Source: Thermoplasmata archaeon (GTDB lineage: Archaea; Thermoplasmatota; Thermoplasmata; UBA10834). Taken from it: 7,315 nt of DNA. A program made the position numbers and the translations under genes. The notes below the pieces were generated by a model. It searched no databases. It saw only the letters and a list, made by a program, of their open reading frames with translations, and had not been told where the DNA came from. Position 1 is the first letter of the stretch. Every line of letters starts with the position of its first letter. Of the stretch, positions 1 through 4,657 are shown in pieces. The stretch is taken from the NCBI GenBank assembly GCA_013329135.1, contig DUKU01000133.1, forward strand, positions 1 to 7,315, written 5' to 3'.

Positions 1-1
1 C

Positions 2-955
2 CTGTCGCGCGAGGATGTCGAATCCGTTGGTCTGCCCATGGCCGGAGTGGTCGACGCGGTCGAGGCCGTGTTCCGGGAGAAGGGTGAGGGCAACGTCGAG
101 ATGCCCCCGAAGCCCGGCATTCACCCGGTCGCGGACTCGTTCATACACGCCATGCCTGCGTACGTCCCAGGCATGCAGGCCGCCGGGATGAAGTGGGTGA
201 GCGGGTTCCCCAGCAACCTCAAGCGCGGCCTGCCGTACATATCCGGCCTGCTGATAATGAACGATCCCGTCACTGGCATCCCGACCGGCATCATGGACGC
301 GACTTGGGTCACCGCGAAGAGGACAGGCGCGGCCACTGCGGTAGCCGCCAAGTATCTCGCGCGCGAAGACTCCAAGACCGTCGGGATCCTTGGCTGCGGC
401 GTCCAGGGGCGCACGAACCTCGAGGCGCTCATGGTCGTCTGCAAGTCGCTGGAGCACGTGAAGGCATATGACATAGACAGCAAGGTCATGCGCAAGTACG
501 CCGAGGACATGAGGTCCGAGCACGGCGTCGCAGTGACCCCGGTCACCTCCCCGAGGGAGGCCGTCGAGGGCTGCGACATCATCGTCACGGCCGGCCCCAT
601 ACTGAAGCACCCAAGTCCCGTCATCGAGCCATCGTGGTTCGAGGAGGGCTCGTTCGCATGCCCGCTCGACTTCGATTCGTATTGGAGGGCCGATGCGATG
701 CACGCGGCGGACAAGTTCTGCACGGACGACAAGGACCAACTCGCGTATTACCAGACCGTCGGGTACTTCTCGGGCATCCCGGACGTGCACGCGGACCTCG
801 GTGAGGTCGTGACTGGCAGGAAGCCAGGCCGTGAGAGCGACTCCGAGCGGACCATGTCCATGAACCTCGGCGTCGCCATCGAGGATATGGCCACGGCCGT
901 GAGGATCCTCGAGATGGCCAAGGCAGAGGGCATAGGCACCTGGTTGCCGTTATGA
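2..955 (+). CDS. Ornithine cyclodeaminase / mu-crystallin family NAD(P)-dependent dehydrogenase, 5' truncated
   Basis: The reading frame is already open at base 2 and reads LSREDVESVGLPMAGV..., the usual N-terminus of the OCD/mu-crystallin family, so the true start lies upstream and the ATG at 38 is internal. About 317 residues are visible against a usual 320-330. Counting from the ATG at 38, M51-K52 in GMKWVSG matches the substrate-binding lysine region. AKRTGAATA (93-101) is the conserved arginine segment. GILGCGVQG (116-124) is the Rossmann GxGxxG loop, and D211/D213 in PLDFDSYW fits the family's catalytic aspartate region. Known members include ornithine cyclodeaminase, archaeal alanine dehydrogenase and imino-acid (pyrroline-carboxylate) reductases, all soluble NAD(P) enzymes. 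Substrate cannot be chosen from sequence alone. The family call is firm and the reaction open. The methyltransferase begins 50 bp downstream on the same strand. Confidence 0.9.
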   Translation: MSREDVESVGLPMAGVVDAVEAVFREKGEGNVEMPPKPGIHPVADSFIHAMPAYVPGMQAAGMKWVSGFPSNLKRGLPYISGLLIMNDPVTGIPTGIMDATWVTAKRTGAATAVAAKYLAREDSKTVGILGCGVQGRTNLEALMVVCKSLEHVKAYDIDSKVMRKYAEDMRSEHGVAVTPVTSPREAVEGCDIIVTAGPILKHPSPVIEPSWFEEGSFACPLDFDSYWRADAMHAADKFCTDDKDQLAYYQTVGYFSGIPDVHADLGEVVTGRKPGRESDSERTMSMNLGVAIEDMATAVRILEMAKAEGIGTWLPL

Positions 956-971
956 GACACCGATGAGCCAA

Positions 972-980
972 CCTTTGTAA
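972..980 (+). promoter_or_regulatory. Weak TATA-like element upstream of the methyltransferase
   Basis: The sequence cctttgtaa is the only AT-rich stretch in the short gap after the dehydrogenase. Its centre lies about 30 bp before the GTG at 1006, the spacing expected for a leaderless archaeal transcript. The match to a TATA box is poor, so read-through from the dehydrogenase gene is equally possible. Confidence 0.3.
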
Positions 981-1005
981 CGGCCGAGAGTATTCAGGCA
1001 CAAGA

Positions 1006-1584
1006 GTGTGGACCGTGACACCGCACAAGTTCAAGGCAGAGGGGGACTTCGTCAGCCGCCTCGACAGACCAGAGAGGAGGAAGGCCATACCTCCCTCCGA
1101 CGTCATCCAACGCATGAACGTCTCGAAGAAGGATGTGCTCCTCGACTTGGGCGCGGGCATCGGCTATTTCTCCATCCCGCTATCAGCGAAGGTTAGGGCA
1201 GTGATCGCCGTCGACTCCGAGCCCAAGATGCTCGAGGTCCTAGGGCAGAGGGCCGCCCGTAGGCGCAGGGACAACATACGCACGCTCGTCGGCGAAGCGC
1301 TGTCCCTCCCGGTCCCAGACGGCTCGGTCGATCGCGTGTTCCTCGCGTTCGTGTACCACGAGCTCCCCCTACCTGCCCTCGTGCTCGAGGAGTGCTCTCG
1401 CGTCCTCGGCCCCAAGGGAAGACTGACGGTCGTGGAGTTCCAGAAGTGGGACACGCCGTTCGGCCCGCCTGTGCATGATAGGAAGCCTCCGGAACATGTC
1501 GAGAAGAGGGCCAAGAAGAGGTTCTGGATGGAGGCCCACTACAGCGAGGCGGTGTACTACCAGCTCGAGTTCAGAAAACTGTGA
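1006..1584 (+). CDS. Class I SAM-dependent methyltransferase (UbiE/Methyltransf_11-like)
   Basis: The 192-residue protein has a class I methyltransferase fold. The N-terminal signature HKF...LDRPERRKAIPP (7-30) is seen in a common family of small archaeal and bacterial methyltransferases. Motif I, LDLGAGIGYF (46-55), is the glycine-rich SAM-binding loop. VDSE (70-72) carries the acidic residue that binds the SAM ribose. FLAFVYHELP (112-121) is the motif IV region. VVEFQKWDTPFGPPVHDR (142-159) is the motif VI strand with the GPP...R ending typical of this group. The substrate (small molecule, arsenical or other) cannot be told. The start is GTG at 1006, because a stop at 964-966 limits any upstream extension and no ATG precedes the N-terminal signature; GTG at 1015 is an alternative. 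It ends 9 bp from the 3' end of the convergent tRNA gene. Confidence 0.85.
   Translation: MWTVTPHKFKAEGDFVSRLDRPERRKAIPPSDVIQRMNVSKKDVLLDLGAGIGYFSIPLSAKVRAVIAVDSEPKMLEVLGQRAARRRRDNIRTLVGEALSLPVPDGSVDRVFLAFVYHELPLPALVLEECSRVLGPKGRLTVVEFQKWDTPFGPPVHDRKPPEHVEKRAKKRFWMEAHYSEAVYYQLEFRKL
1575..1578 (-). terminator. Possible T-run terminator of tRNA-Asp
   Basis: Read on the minus strand, a TTTT run follows the encoded CCA of the tRNA by about 15 bp. Archaeal RNA polymerase can terminate at short T-runs, so this is a plausible end for the tRNA transcript. It lies inside the 3' end of the methyltransferase gene and is only four bases long, so the call is tentative. Confidence 0.3.
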
Positions 1585-1593
1585 TTGGAGGGC

Positions 1594-1669
1594 TGGCGCC
1601 CCGGTCGGGATTCGGACCCGAGTCCCGAGCTCGACAGGCTCGGATGATAGGCCGCTACACTACCGGGGC
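1594..1669 (-). tRNA. tRNA-Asp (anticodon GUC), CCA encoded
   Basis: The minus strand folds into a complete 76-nt cloverleaf. The acceptor stem is GCCCCGG/CCGGGGC with discriminator G73 and an encoded CCA (1594-1596). U8 and A9 precede the D-stem GUGU/UCAU, which has a U-U mismatch at 13-22. The 9-nt D-loop holds G15, G18 and G19. The anticodon stem is CGAGC/GCUCG around the 7-nt loop CUGUCGA, giving anticodon GUC (bases 1633-1635 on the plus strand). The variable loop is GGAC, with C48 able to pair with G15. The T-arm is UCGGG/CCCGA with loop UCCGAAU. G73 and GUC agree with Asp identity. Odd points are C55 where pseudouridine is normally made from U, and C26, which can pair with G44 to lengthen the anticodon stem. 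No intron is present. Confidence 0.97.
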
Positions 1670-1731
1670 ATGTTGTGGATGCCCTGGACCAGCTTCTCCA
1701 ATGCCGTGGGATGAGGCAAAAGCGAATGGCG

Positions 1732-1739
1732 TATTTAAG
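1732..1739 (-). promoter_or_regulatory. TATA-like box, probably for tRNA-Asp
   Basis: On the minus strand this reads CTTAAATA, a good archaeal TATA element in an otherwise GC-rich gap. Transcription would start near 1709, giving a 5' leader of about 40 nt that RNase P would remove. No plus-strand gene follows, so the tRNA is the likely target. The rest of the gap from 1670 to 1789 shows only a small hairpin next to the zinc-ribbon gene. Confidence 0.5.
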
Positions 1740-1762
1740 GGTTGGCGGATGACCTGCCTGGG

Positions 1763-1782
1763 GTCCGGATTACTATCTGGAC
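1763..1782. other. Imperfect 8-bp inverted repeat after the zinc-ribbon gene
   Basis: GTCCGGAT (1763-1770) and ATCTGGAC (1775-1782) form a stem around the 4-base loop TACT. As plus-strand RNA there is one G-U pair; as minus-strand RNA that position becomes an A-C mismatch. It sits 7 bp beyond the stop codon of the minus-strand zinc-ribbon gene, so it could be a 3'-end stem. No T-run follows closely. Confidence 0.35.
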
Positions 1783-1789
1783 GTGCTGC

Positions 1790-1993
1790 TCAGGCCTTCT
1801 TCTCCTCGGCAGGGGCCGTGGCGGCCTCCGCGGCCGGTGCGGGCGCCGGCGGGTCCTTGAACTCGTCGACGGGCTTGGTCGTGTAAATGCCGCACTTCAT
1901 GCAGTAGAACGTGACGAAGTCGTCGTCCATGTCGTCAGCCTTCAGCTCCTTGCCGCACATCCTGCACTTCGTCTTCATCTCATGAAGCTTCAT
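1790..1993 (-). CDS. Small C2C2 zinc-ribbon protein with Ala/Pro/Glu tail, function unknown
   Basis: The predicted 67-residue protein has two CxxC knuckles: C10-x2-C13 in CRMCGKEL and C31-x2-C34 in FYCMKCGIY, separated by 17 residues. This is a zinc-ribbon layout that should hold one zinc ion. The stretch between them is acidic (DDMDDDF). The C-terminal third (about 48-67) is a low-complexity Pro/Ala/Glu tail ending in EEKKA and is probably disordered. I do not recognise the family. The start at 1993 (MKLHEMKTKC) is chosen because a TATA-like box at 2031-2038 predicts transcription from about 2008, which makes the upstream ATG at 2023 unlikely. ATG at 1978 (MKTKC) is also possible. It lies 60 bp downstream of nac on the same strand. 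It may bind nucleic acid or protein, but nothing in the sequence decides this. Confidence 0.75.
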   Translation of the reverse strand: MKLHEMKTKCRMCGKELKADDMDDDFVTFYCMKCGIYTTKPVDEFKDPPAPAPAAEAATAPAEEKKA

Positions 1994-2030
1994 CGGATTC
2001 AACCCTGAACGCACTCTGAACATACAGGCA

Positions 2031-2038
2031 TGAAATAA
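2031..2038 (-). promoter_or_regulatory. TATA-like box of the zinc-ribbon gene
   Basis: On the minus strand it reads TTATTTCA, between the nac stop codon and the zinc-ribbon gene. Its predicted start near 2008 gives a leader of about 15 nt to the ATG at 1993. This suggests the gene has its own promoter as well as possible read-through from nac. Confidence 0.45.
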
Positions 2039-2053
2039 GCTTTACCCAATCCA

Positions 2054-2422
2054 TCACCGGGACGCCATCAGTTTCAGGATGGCCTCAGCAGGGGCGCCTT
2101 CGCACTCCTCGAGTGCCTTCCTGGCCTGCGCGGCGGAACAGCCGGCCTGGGACATCACCAGCTTCACATCCTCGTCCGGTATGCCCCCCTCCTGCTCCTT
2201 CTCATCCCGCTTCCTCTCGCGCTCCTTCGGCTCCCCCACGACCTGGTAGGTCTTCTGCCCCTGCACGGTCATGGCCGTCACCGCGGCGCCCTTGAACACG
2301 ATCTCCTTGGTCCTGGTCCTGATGATGACCTCCTCGACATCCTCGACCTCCTCCTGGGAGATACCCATGCGCTTCATCATCGCCTTCATCTGTCGAGGGT
2401 TCATCCGCCCGCCTGGCATCAT
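2054..2422 (-). CDS. nac: Nascent polypeptide-associated complex protein (archaeal NAC)
   Basis: The 122-residue product is a full-length archaeal NAC, the homologue of eukaryotic alpha-NAC. It binds the ribosome as a homodimer and contacts emerging nascent chains. The start MMPGGRMNPRQMKAMMKRMG is the Met-rich basic N-terminal helix typical of the family. The NAC domain spans about 26-64 and includes the conserved core VTAMTVQGQKTYQVVGE (48-64). A charged linker rich in Glu, Lys and Arg (65-80) follows. The UBA domain occupies about 82-120: IPDEDVKLVMSQAGCSAAQA followed by RKALEECEGAPAEAILKLM. The start is ATG at 2422, and the adjacent ATG at 2419 is equivalent. Its TATA box at 2471-2478 predicts a leader of about 25 nt. 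The promoter is back to back with that of the divergent membrane-protein gene. Nothing is missing or unusual in the protein. Confidence 0.96.
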   Translation of the reverse strand: MMPGGRMNPRQMKAMMKRMGISQEEVEDVEEVIIRTRTKEIVFKGAAVTAMTVQGQKTYQVVGEPKERERKRDEKEQEGGIPDEDVKLVMSQAGCSAAQARKALEECEGAPAEAILKLMASR

Positions 2423-2470
2423 GTATCAAGGCACCGTCCGCAATATCATCCCGGACAACTCGCCTTGCTC

Positions 2471-2478
2471 ATAAAAGA
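2471..2478 (-). promoter_or_regulatory. TATA box of nac
   Basis: The minus strand reads CTCTTTTAT. The box centre lies about 52 bp before the nac ATG, so transcription should start near 2448 and leave a short leader, unlike the near-leaderless neighbours. It is about 25 bp from the divergent TATA box at 2496-2504. Confidence 0.55.
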
Positions 2479-2495
2479 GTTGTGCTCCGGACGCC

Positions 2496-2504
2496 GATAT
2501 ATAC
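2496..2504 (+). promoter_or_regulatory. TATA box of the membrane-anchored acidic protein gene
   Basis: The sequence gatatatac is a strong archaeal TATA element. Its centre is 31 bp upstream of the ATG at 2531, which predicts a leaderless or nearly leaderless mRNA and supports that start over any upstream one. Confidence 0.6.
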
Positions 2505-2530
2505 CGGTTCGGCAATACGAGACCAGGTTG

Positions 2531-3166
2531 ATGGGCATGGAGCAGGCACAAGCTCAGAGGAAGCGTCCGAAGGCACTCTATCTGATGATTGGGATCGCAG
2601 TCGCTGCCATCCTGTTGTTCTCGATGTTGGCCGCCTTCTATTACGGACAAGCCGAGGATTACAGGCAGGCCAAGTACAAGGCCCAGTATGTGCTCGTCCA
2701 GGATATCTTGGACGCCATCCCGATGACGTCCGAGAACATCACGGACACGGTCGATGACCTGCTCGACAACGGCTGGAGGCGATCGTCCTCGCTCACCGCG
2801 TCGGGGCTCGCAGCTGGCCTGTCTGGAACATGCCACGCGATACAGGTGATGTACCCTGTCGGCGATGATAGATATATCGTGTTCGGGAACCTCACCGCAG
2901 CGTTCACAGCCCTCTCGGAAGGCGCGTACGAGGCATATGTGCAGCTGTCGTCCGAGGTCGGGCCTGACGAGGAGCACGACCTTACGGCGGAGATGGACGC
3001 GGACCTGAACGCGACACTCGTATCACTGGATGAGATTGCAGCGCTTGTGCTCCCAGGGGTTGACCCCGCGATAGACTGGACGACGGACCCGTACGACCTC
3101 CTGGACGGCATGGACCTCGAGGCCCTCGACGCGGCCGCGCTGACCCTTTCGGGGACGTTCGCATAG
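2531..3166 (+). CDS. Single-pass membrane-anchored acidic extracytoplasmic protein, unknown function
   Basis: The 211-residue product starts MGMEQAQAQRKRPK, a short basic cytoplasmic tail, followed by one hydrophobic helix at about 15-38 (ALYLMIGIAVAAILLFSM...). By the positive-inside rule the rest lies outside the cell. There is no signal-peptidase or lipobox motif, so it is probably a signal anchor. The outer domain is strongly acidic, especially 144-205 (DEEHD, EMDADLN, DPYDLLDGMDLEALD). It carries three N-glycosylation sequons: N69-I-T, N120-L-T and N160-A-T. It has one cysteine, C101. I do not recognise the family. The TATA box at 2496-2504 fixes the ATG at 2531; ATG at 2537 is a close alternative. 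It is divergent from nac and followed by a hairpin and the promoter of the TPR gene, so it is probably monocistronic. Confidence 0.8.
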   Translation: MGMEQAQAQRKRPKALYLMIGIAVAAILLFSMLAAFYYGQAEDYRQAKYKAQYVLVQDILDAIPMTSENITDTVDDLLDNGWRRSSSLTASGLAAGLSGTCHAIQVMYPVGDDRYIVFGNLTAAFTALSEGAYEAYVQLSSEVGPDEEHDLTAEMDADLNATLVSLDEIAALVLPGVDPAIDWTTDPYDLLDGMDLEALDAAALTLSGTFA

Positions 3167-3201
3167 GTCCGGGTCACATTCCCAAGCTCGATTACCGGAC
3201 C
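3166..3201 (+). terminator. Perfect 7-bp inverted repeat after the acidic membrane-protein gene
   Basis: GGTCCGG (3166-3172) and CCGGACC (3195-3201) are exact inverted copies with a 22-base loop. The first arm begins at the last base of the stop codon and the second ends just before the TATA box of the next gene, whose TTTT could double as a termination run. It may end the upstream transcript, or be an operator for the TPR gene. The loop is long, so a role is not certain. Confidence 0.35.
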
Positions 3202-3207
3202 CGAACA

Positions 3208-3216
3208 TTTTATACC
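3208..3216 (+). promoter_or_regulatory. TATA box of the TPR gene
   Basis: The sequence ttttatacc is a near-consensus archaeal TATA box. Transcription would start near 3238, giving a leader of about 28 nt that contains the GGTG Shine-Dalgarno core. Confidence 0.6.
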
Positions 3217-3256
3217 ACCCCGGATTCATAGATGCCTCAGCTGAGCAAAGCGGTCG

Positions 3257-3260
3257 GTGT
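3257..3260 (+). promoter_or_regulatory. Shine-Dalgarno core of the TPR gene
   Basis: A GGTG core (3256-3259, within cggtcggtgtga) lies about 6-8 bases before the ATG at 3266. It matches the archaeal anti-Shine-Dalgarno and fits the leadered promoter seen here. Confidence 0.5.
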
Positions 3261-3265
3261 GACTC

Positions 3266-3757
3266 ATGGCCGGGATGGAAAAGGACCTCATGGATGCCCA
3301 GGAGCTGATGGCGGGCGGAGAGTTCGACAAGGCTGTCGCGAAGTACAACAAGATCATCAAGGCGGACCCCAAGTGCGCGGAGGCGTACTTCGGGAAGGCA
3401 GAGGCCTCCGTGGGCGTGCCCAAGCTCACCCCGGAGGATGTCATGGAGTCCTACAAGAAGGCCGTCGAGCTGGACCCCCAAAACCCGATCTACCAGTCTT
3501 CTTACGGTGCATACCTGGTGGAGATCGGGAGGTTCAACGAGGCCGAGGCCGCATATCTGAAGGCGGCGGAACTGGACCCGGACAACGCCCGGTACTACTA
3601 CTCCGAGTTCGGGGTCGAGTACGCCATGAGGGCCCCCGTGGTCATGGAGAAGTTCCTGGACGACAACACCCGGGACATGATCATGAAGAAGGGGCTCAAG
3701 TACCTGCTCAAGGCCGCGGGCATGAGCGAGGACGACGCCAAGCGCCTCGTTAAGTGA
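3266..3757 (+). CDS. Small tetratricopeptide-repeat (TPR) protein
   Basis: The 163-residue, soluble, helical protein is built mainly of TPR units, which form a superhelical surface for protein binding. Repeat 1 (about 5-38) includes AQELMAGGEFDKAVAKYNKI and the closing ADP. Repeat 2 (about 39-72) has a small insertion (VGVPKLTPED) and closes with AVELDPQNP. Repeat 3 (about 75-108) includes YGAYLVEIGRFNEAEAAYLK and closes with AELDPDN. The C-terminal part (about 110-163) looks like two or three further helices, with an acidic-basic end GMSEDDAKRLVK. No enzyme motif, signal peptide or membrane segment is present. The start is ATG at 3266, supported by the GGTG Shine-Dalgarno; ATG at 3275 is possible. 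The gene converges on the small zinc-finger gene with an 18-bp gap. The binding partner cannot be read from the sequence. Confidence 0.88.
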   Translation: MAGMEKDLMDAQELMAGGEFDKAVAKYNKIIKADPKCAEAYFGKAEASVGVPKLTPEDVMESYKKAVELDPQNPIYQSSYGAYLVEIGRFNEAEAAYLKAAELDPDNARYYYSEFGVEYAMRAPVVMEKFLDDNTRDMIMKKGLKYLLKAAGMSEDDAKRLVK

Positions 3758-3775
3758 AGCGAGACAACTCAGTCA

Positions 3776-3910
3776 TCATCGCTTTCCAGCGCACGCGTTG
3801 CACACCCTCGTCACCGGGTCGGAGCACGAAGGGCACACGAGCCTCCCGCAGAGCGGGCATGTCCCCGCCGCGGGGCCGCTGCAGATGCTGCACAGACCTA
3901 TCATTGTCAT
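3776..3910 (-). CDS. 44-residue eight-cysteine double zinc-finger protein
   Basis: A short minus-strand frame encodes 44 residues starting MTMIGLCSIC and ending NACAGKR. Eight cysteines form four CxxC knuckles: C7/C10, C18/C21, C26/C29 and C37/C40, spaced 7, 4 and 7 residues apart. That symmetry is right for two zinc ions in a cross-brace finger. The segment TCPLCGRLVCPSC resembles small archaeal zinc-finger proteins related to the HIT/B-box type, a family resemblance recalled rather than searched. Support for it being real comes from a clean TATA box at 3937-3944 placed 30 bp before the ATG at 3910, from the regular cysteine pattern, and from its fit between neighbours (18 bp and 39 bp gaps). 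ATG at 3904 is an alternative start. There is no room for an enzyme, so a role in binding protein or nucleic acid is likely but unproven. Confidence 0.8.
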   Translation of the reverse strand: MTMIGLCSICSGPAAGTCPLCGRLVCPSCSDPVTRVCNACAGKR

Positions 3911-3911
3911 G

Positions 3912-3928
3912 GCACGTTCGTCACGTGC
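3912..3928. promoter_or_regulatory. Inverted repeat in the zinc-finger gene promoter (possible operator)
   Basis: GCACGT (3912-3917) and ACGTGC (3923-3928) are exact inverted copies separated by 5 bases. They fall between the TATA box at 3937-3944 and the ATG at 3910, over the predicted transcription start. A dimeric regulator bound there would block polymerase, so a repressor site is plausible. Confidence 0.4.
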
Positions 3929-3936
3929 TTGGGAAA

Positions 3937-3944
3937 GTATAAAA
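3937..3944 (-). promoter_or_regulatory. TATA box of the small zinc-finger gene
   Basis: The minus strand reads TTTTATAC, with its centre 30 bp from the ATG at 3910. This predicts a leaderless transcript. It sits in the 39-bp gap after the phosphatase gene, so the zinc-finger gene can be expressed independently of mptA. Confidence 0.6.
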
Positions 3945-3949
3945 CATGT

Positions 3950-4657
3950 TCATTCGGGGAGCACCCTGAGCCACTTCAGCCCCTCGACCACGCCATCGCC
4001 GTTCCTGCCATTGGCCACGTACGAAGCGGAAGACTTCGTGCGGTCGTCGGCGTTCCCGATCGCGACGCCCCAGCCGCACCCCTCGATCATCCGGATGTCG
4101 TTCTCGGAGTCGCCTATGGCCCCGACCGAGCCGATGTCCAGGCCCAGGACCTCGCAGCCCTTCTCGACACCCACCAGCTTGTCCATGCCCTCGGACATGA
4201 TGTGGACCGCCCAGCCCGTCGTCTGCACCTCGACCTGCATCGGCCTGAGCAGCTCGCGCACGAGCCCGAGGTCCACGTCCTGCTTCAGCCCTATCTCAGT
4301 CTCGCGCCACCGGTCGGTGAACAGGCGCTCCGCCCCGGGAATCTCCCTCCTGAGCAGTTCCCAGGCCTCCCTCGGCCTCTGCGCGTCCCCGAGGACCCAG
4401 ACCCGCTGCCGGTGGCACACGACCCCGCCGTTCTCCGCGATGATGGGCCCCTTGAACCCCATGTATGTCGAGACCGCATACGCGATCGGAAGCACGTTCC
4501 CGCTCGCCAGCATCACGCTCACGCCGGAGTCCTCGACGCGCCTCAGGGCGGCGACCGCCTCGAGGCTCATCCTTCTATAATCATCGGTGAGGGTCCCGTC
4601 TATGTCCACGACGATTGCCCTCACATCCCCGGGCCCAGGCCTGCTCTCACCGGTCAT
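3950..4657 (-). CDS. HAD-superfamily phosphatase, archaeal phosphoglycolate phosphatase type
   Basis: The 235-residue protein is a HAD hydrolase with all four motifs. Motif I is DIDGTLTDD (18-26), with D18 the expected nucleophile and D20 the acid/base. Motif II is S52 in ASGN. Motif III is K160 in GMDK. Motif IV is GDSENDIRM (182-190), with D183 and D187 binding Mg2+. The C2-type cap between motifs II and III (about 80-155) matches the TA0175-like archaeal phosphoglycolate phosphatase group, which hydrolyses 2-phosphoglycolate to glycolate. Its reading frame overlaps the end of mptA by 11 bp, so the two are probably translated together. A role on a pterin phosphate is therefore conceivable (inference). 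The ATG at 4657 gives about ten residues more than usual homologues; a GTG at codon 12 (DVRAIVVDIDG) is an alternative start. No distinct promoter is seen within mptA. Confidence 0.88.
   Translation of the reverse strand: MTGESRPGPGDVRAIVVDIDGTLTDDYRRMSLEAVAALRRVEDSGVSVMLASGNVLPIAYAVSTYMGFKGPIIAENGGVVCHRQRVWVLGDAQRPREAWELLRREIPGAERLFTDRWRETEIGLKQDVDLGLVRELLRPMQVEVQTTGWAVHIMSEGMDKLVGVEKGCEVLGLDIGSVGAIGDSENDIRMIEGCGWGVAIGNADDRTKSSASYVANGRNGDGVVEGLKWLRVLPE

Noticed and set aside
121..1160. Minus-strand frames opposite the dehydrogenase and methyltransferase
   Set aside because: They run across real motifs on the plus strand and show Arg/Pro/Ser-rich shadow composition.
1475..2008. Plus-strand frames covering the tRNA and zinc-ribbon region
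   Set aside because: They read through a structured tRNA gene and antisense to the CxxC-containing protein, with no supporting promoter or homology.
1994..2023. Upstream ATG extension of the small zinc-ribbon gene
   Set aside because: The TATA-like box at 2031-2038 places transcription start downstream of this ATG, and the added residues show no conserved character.
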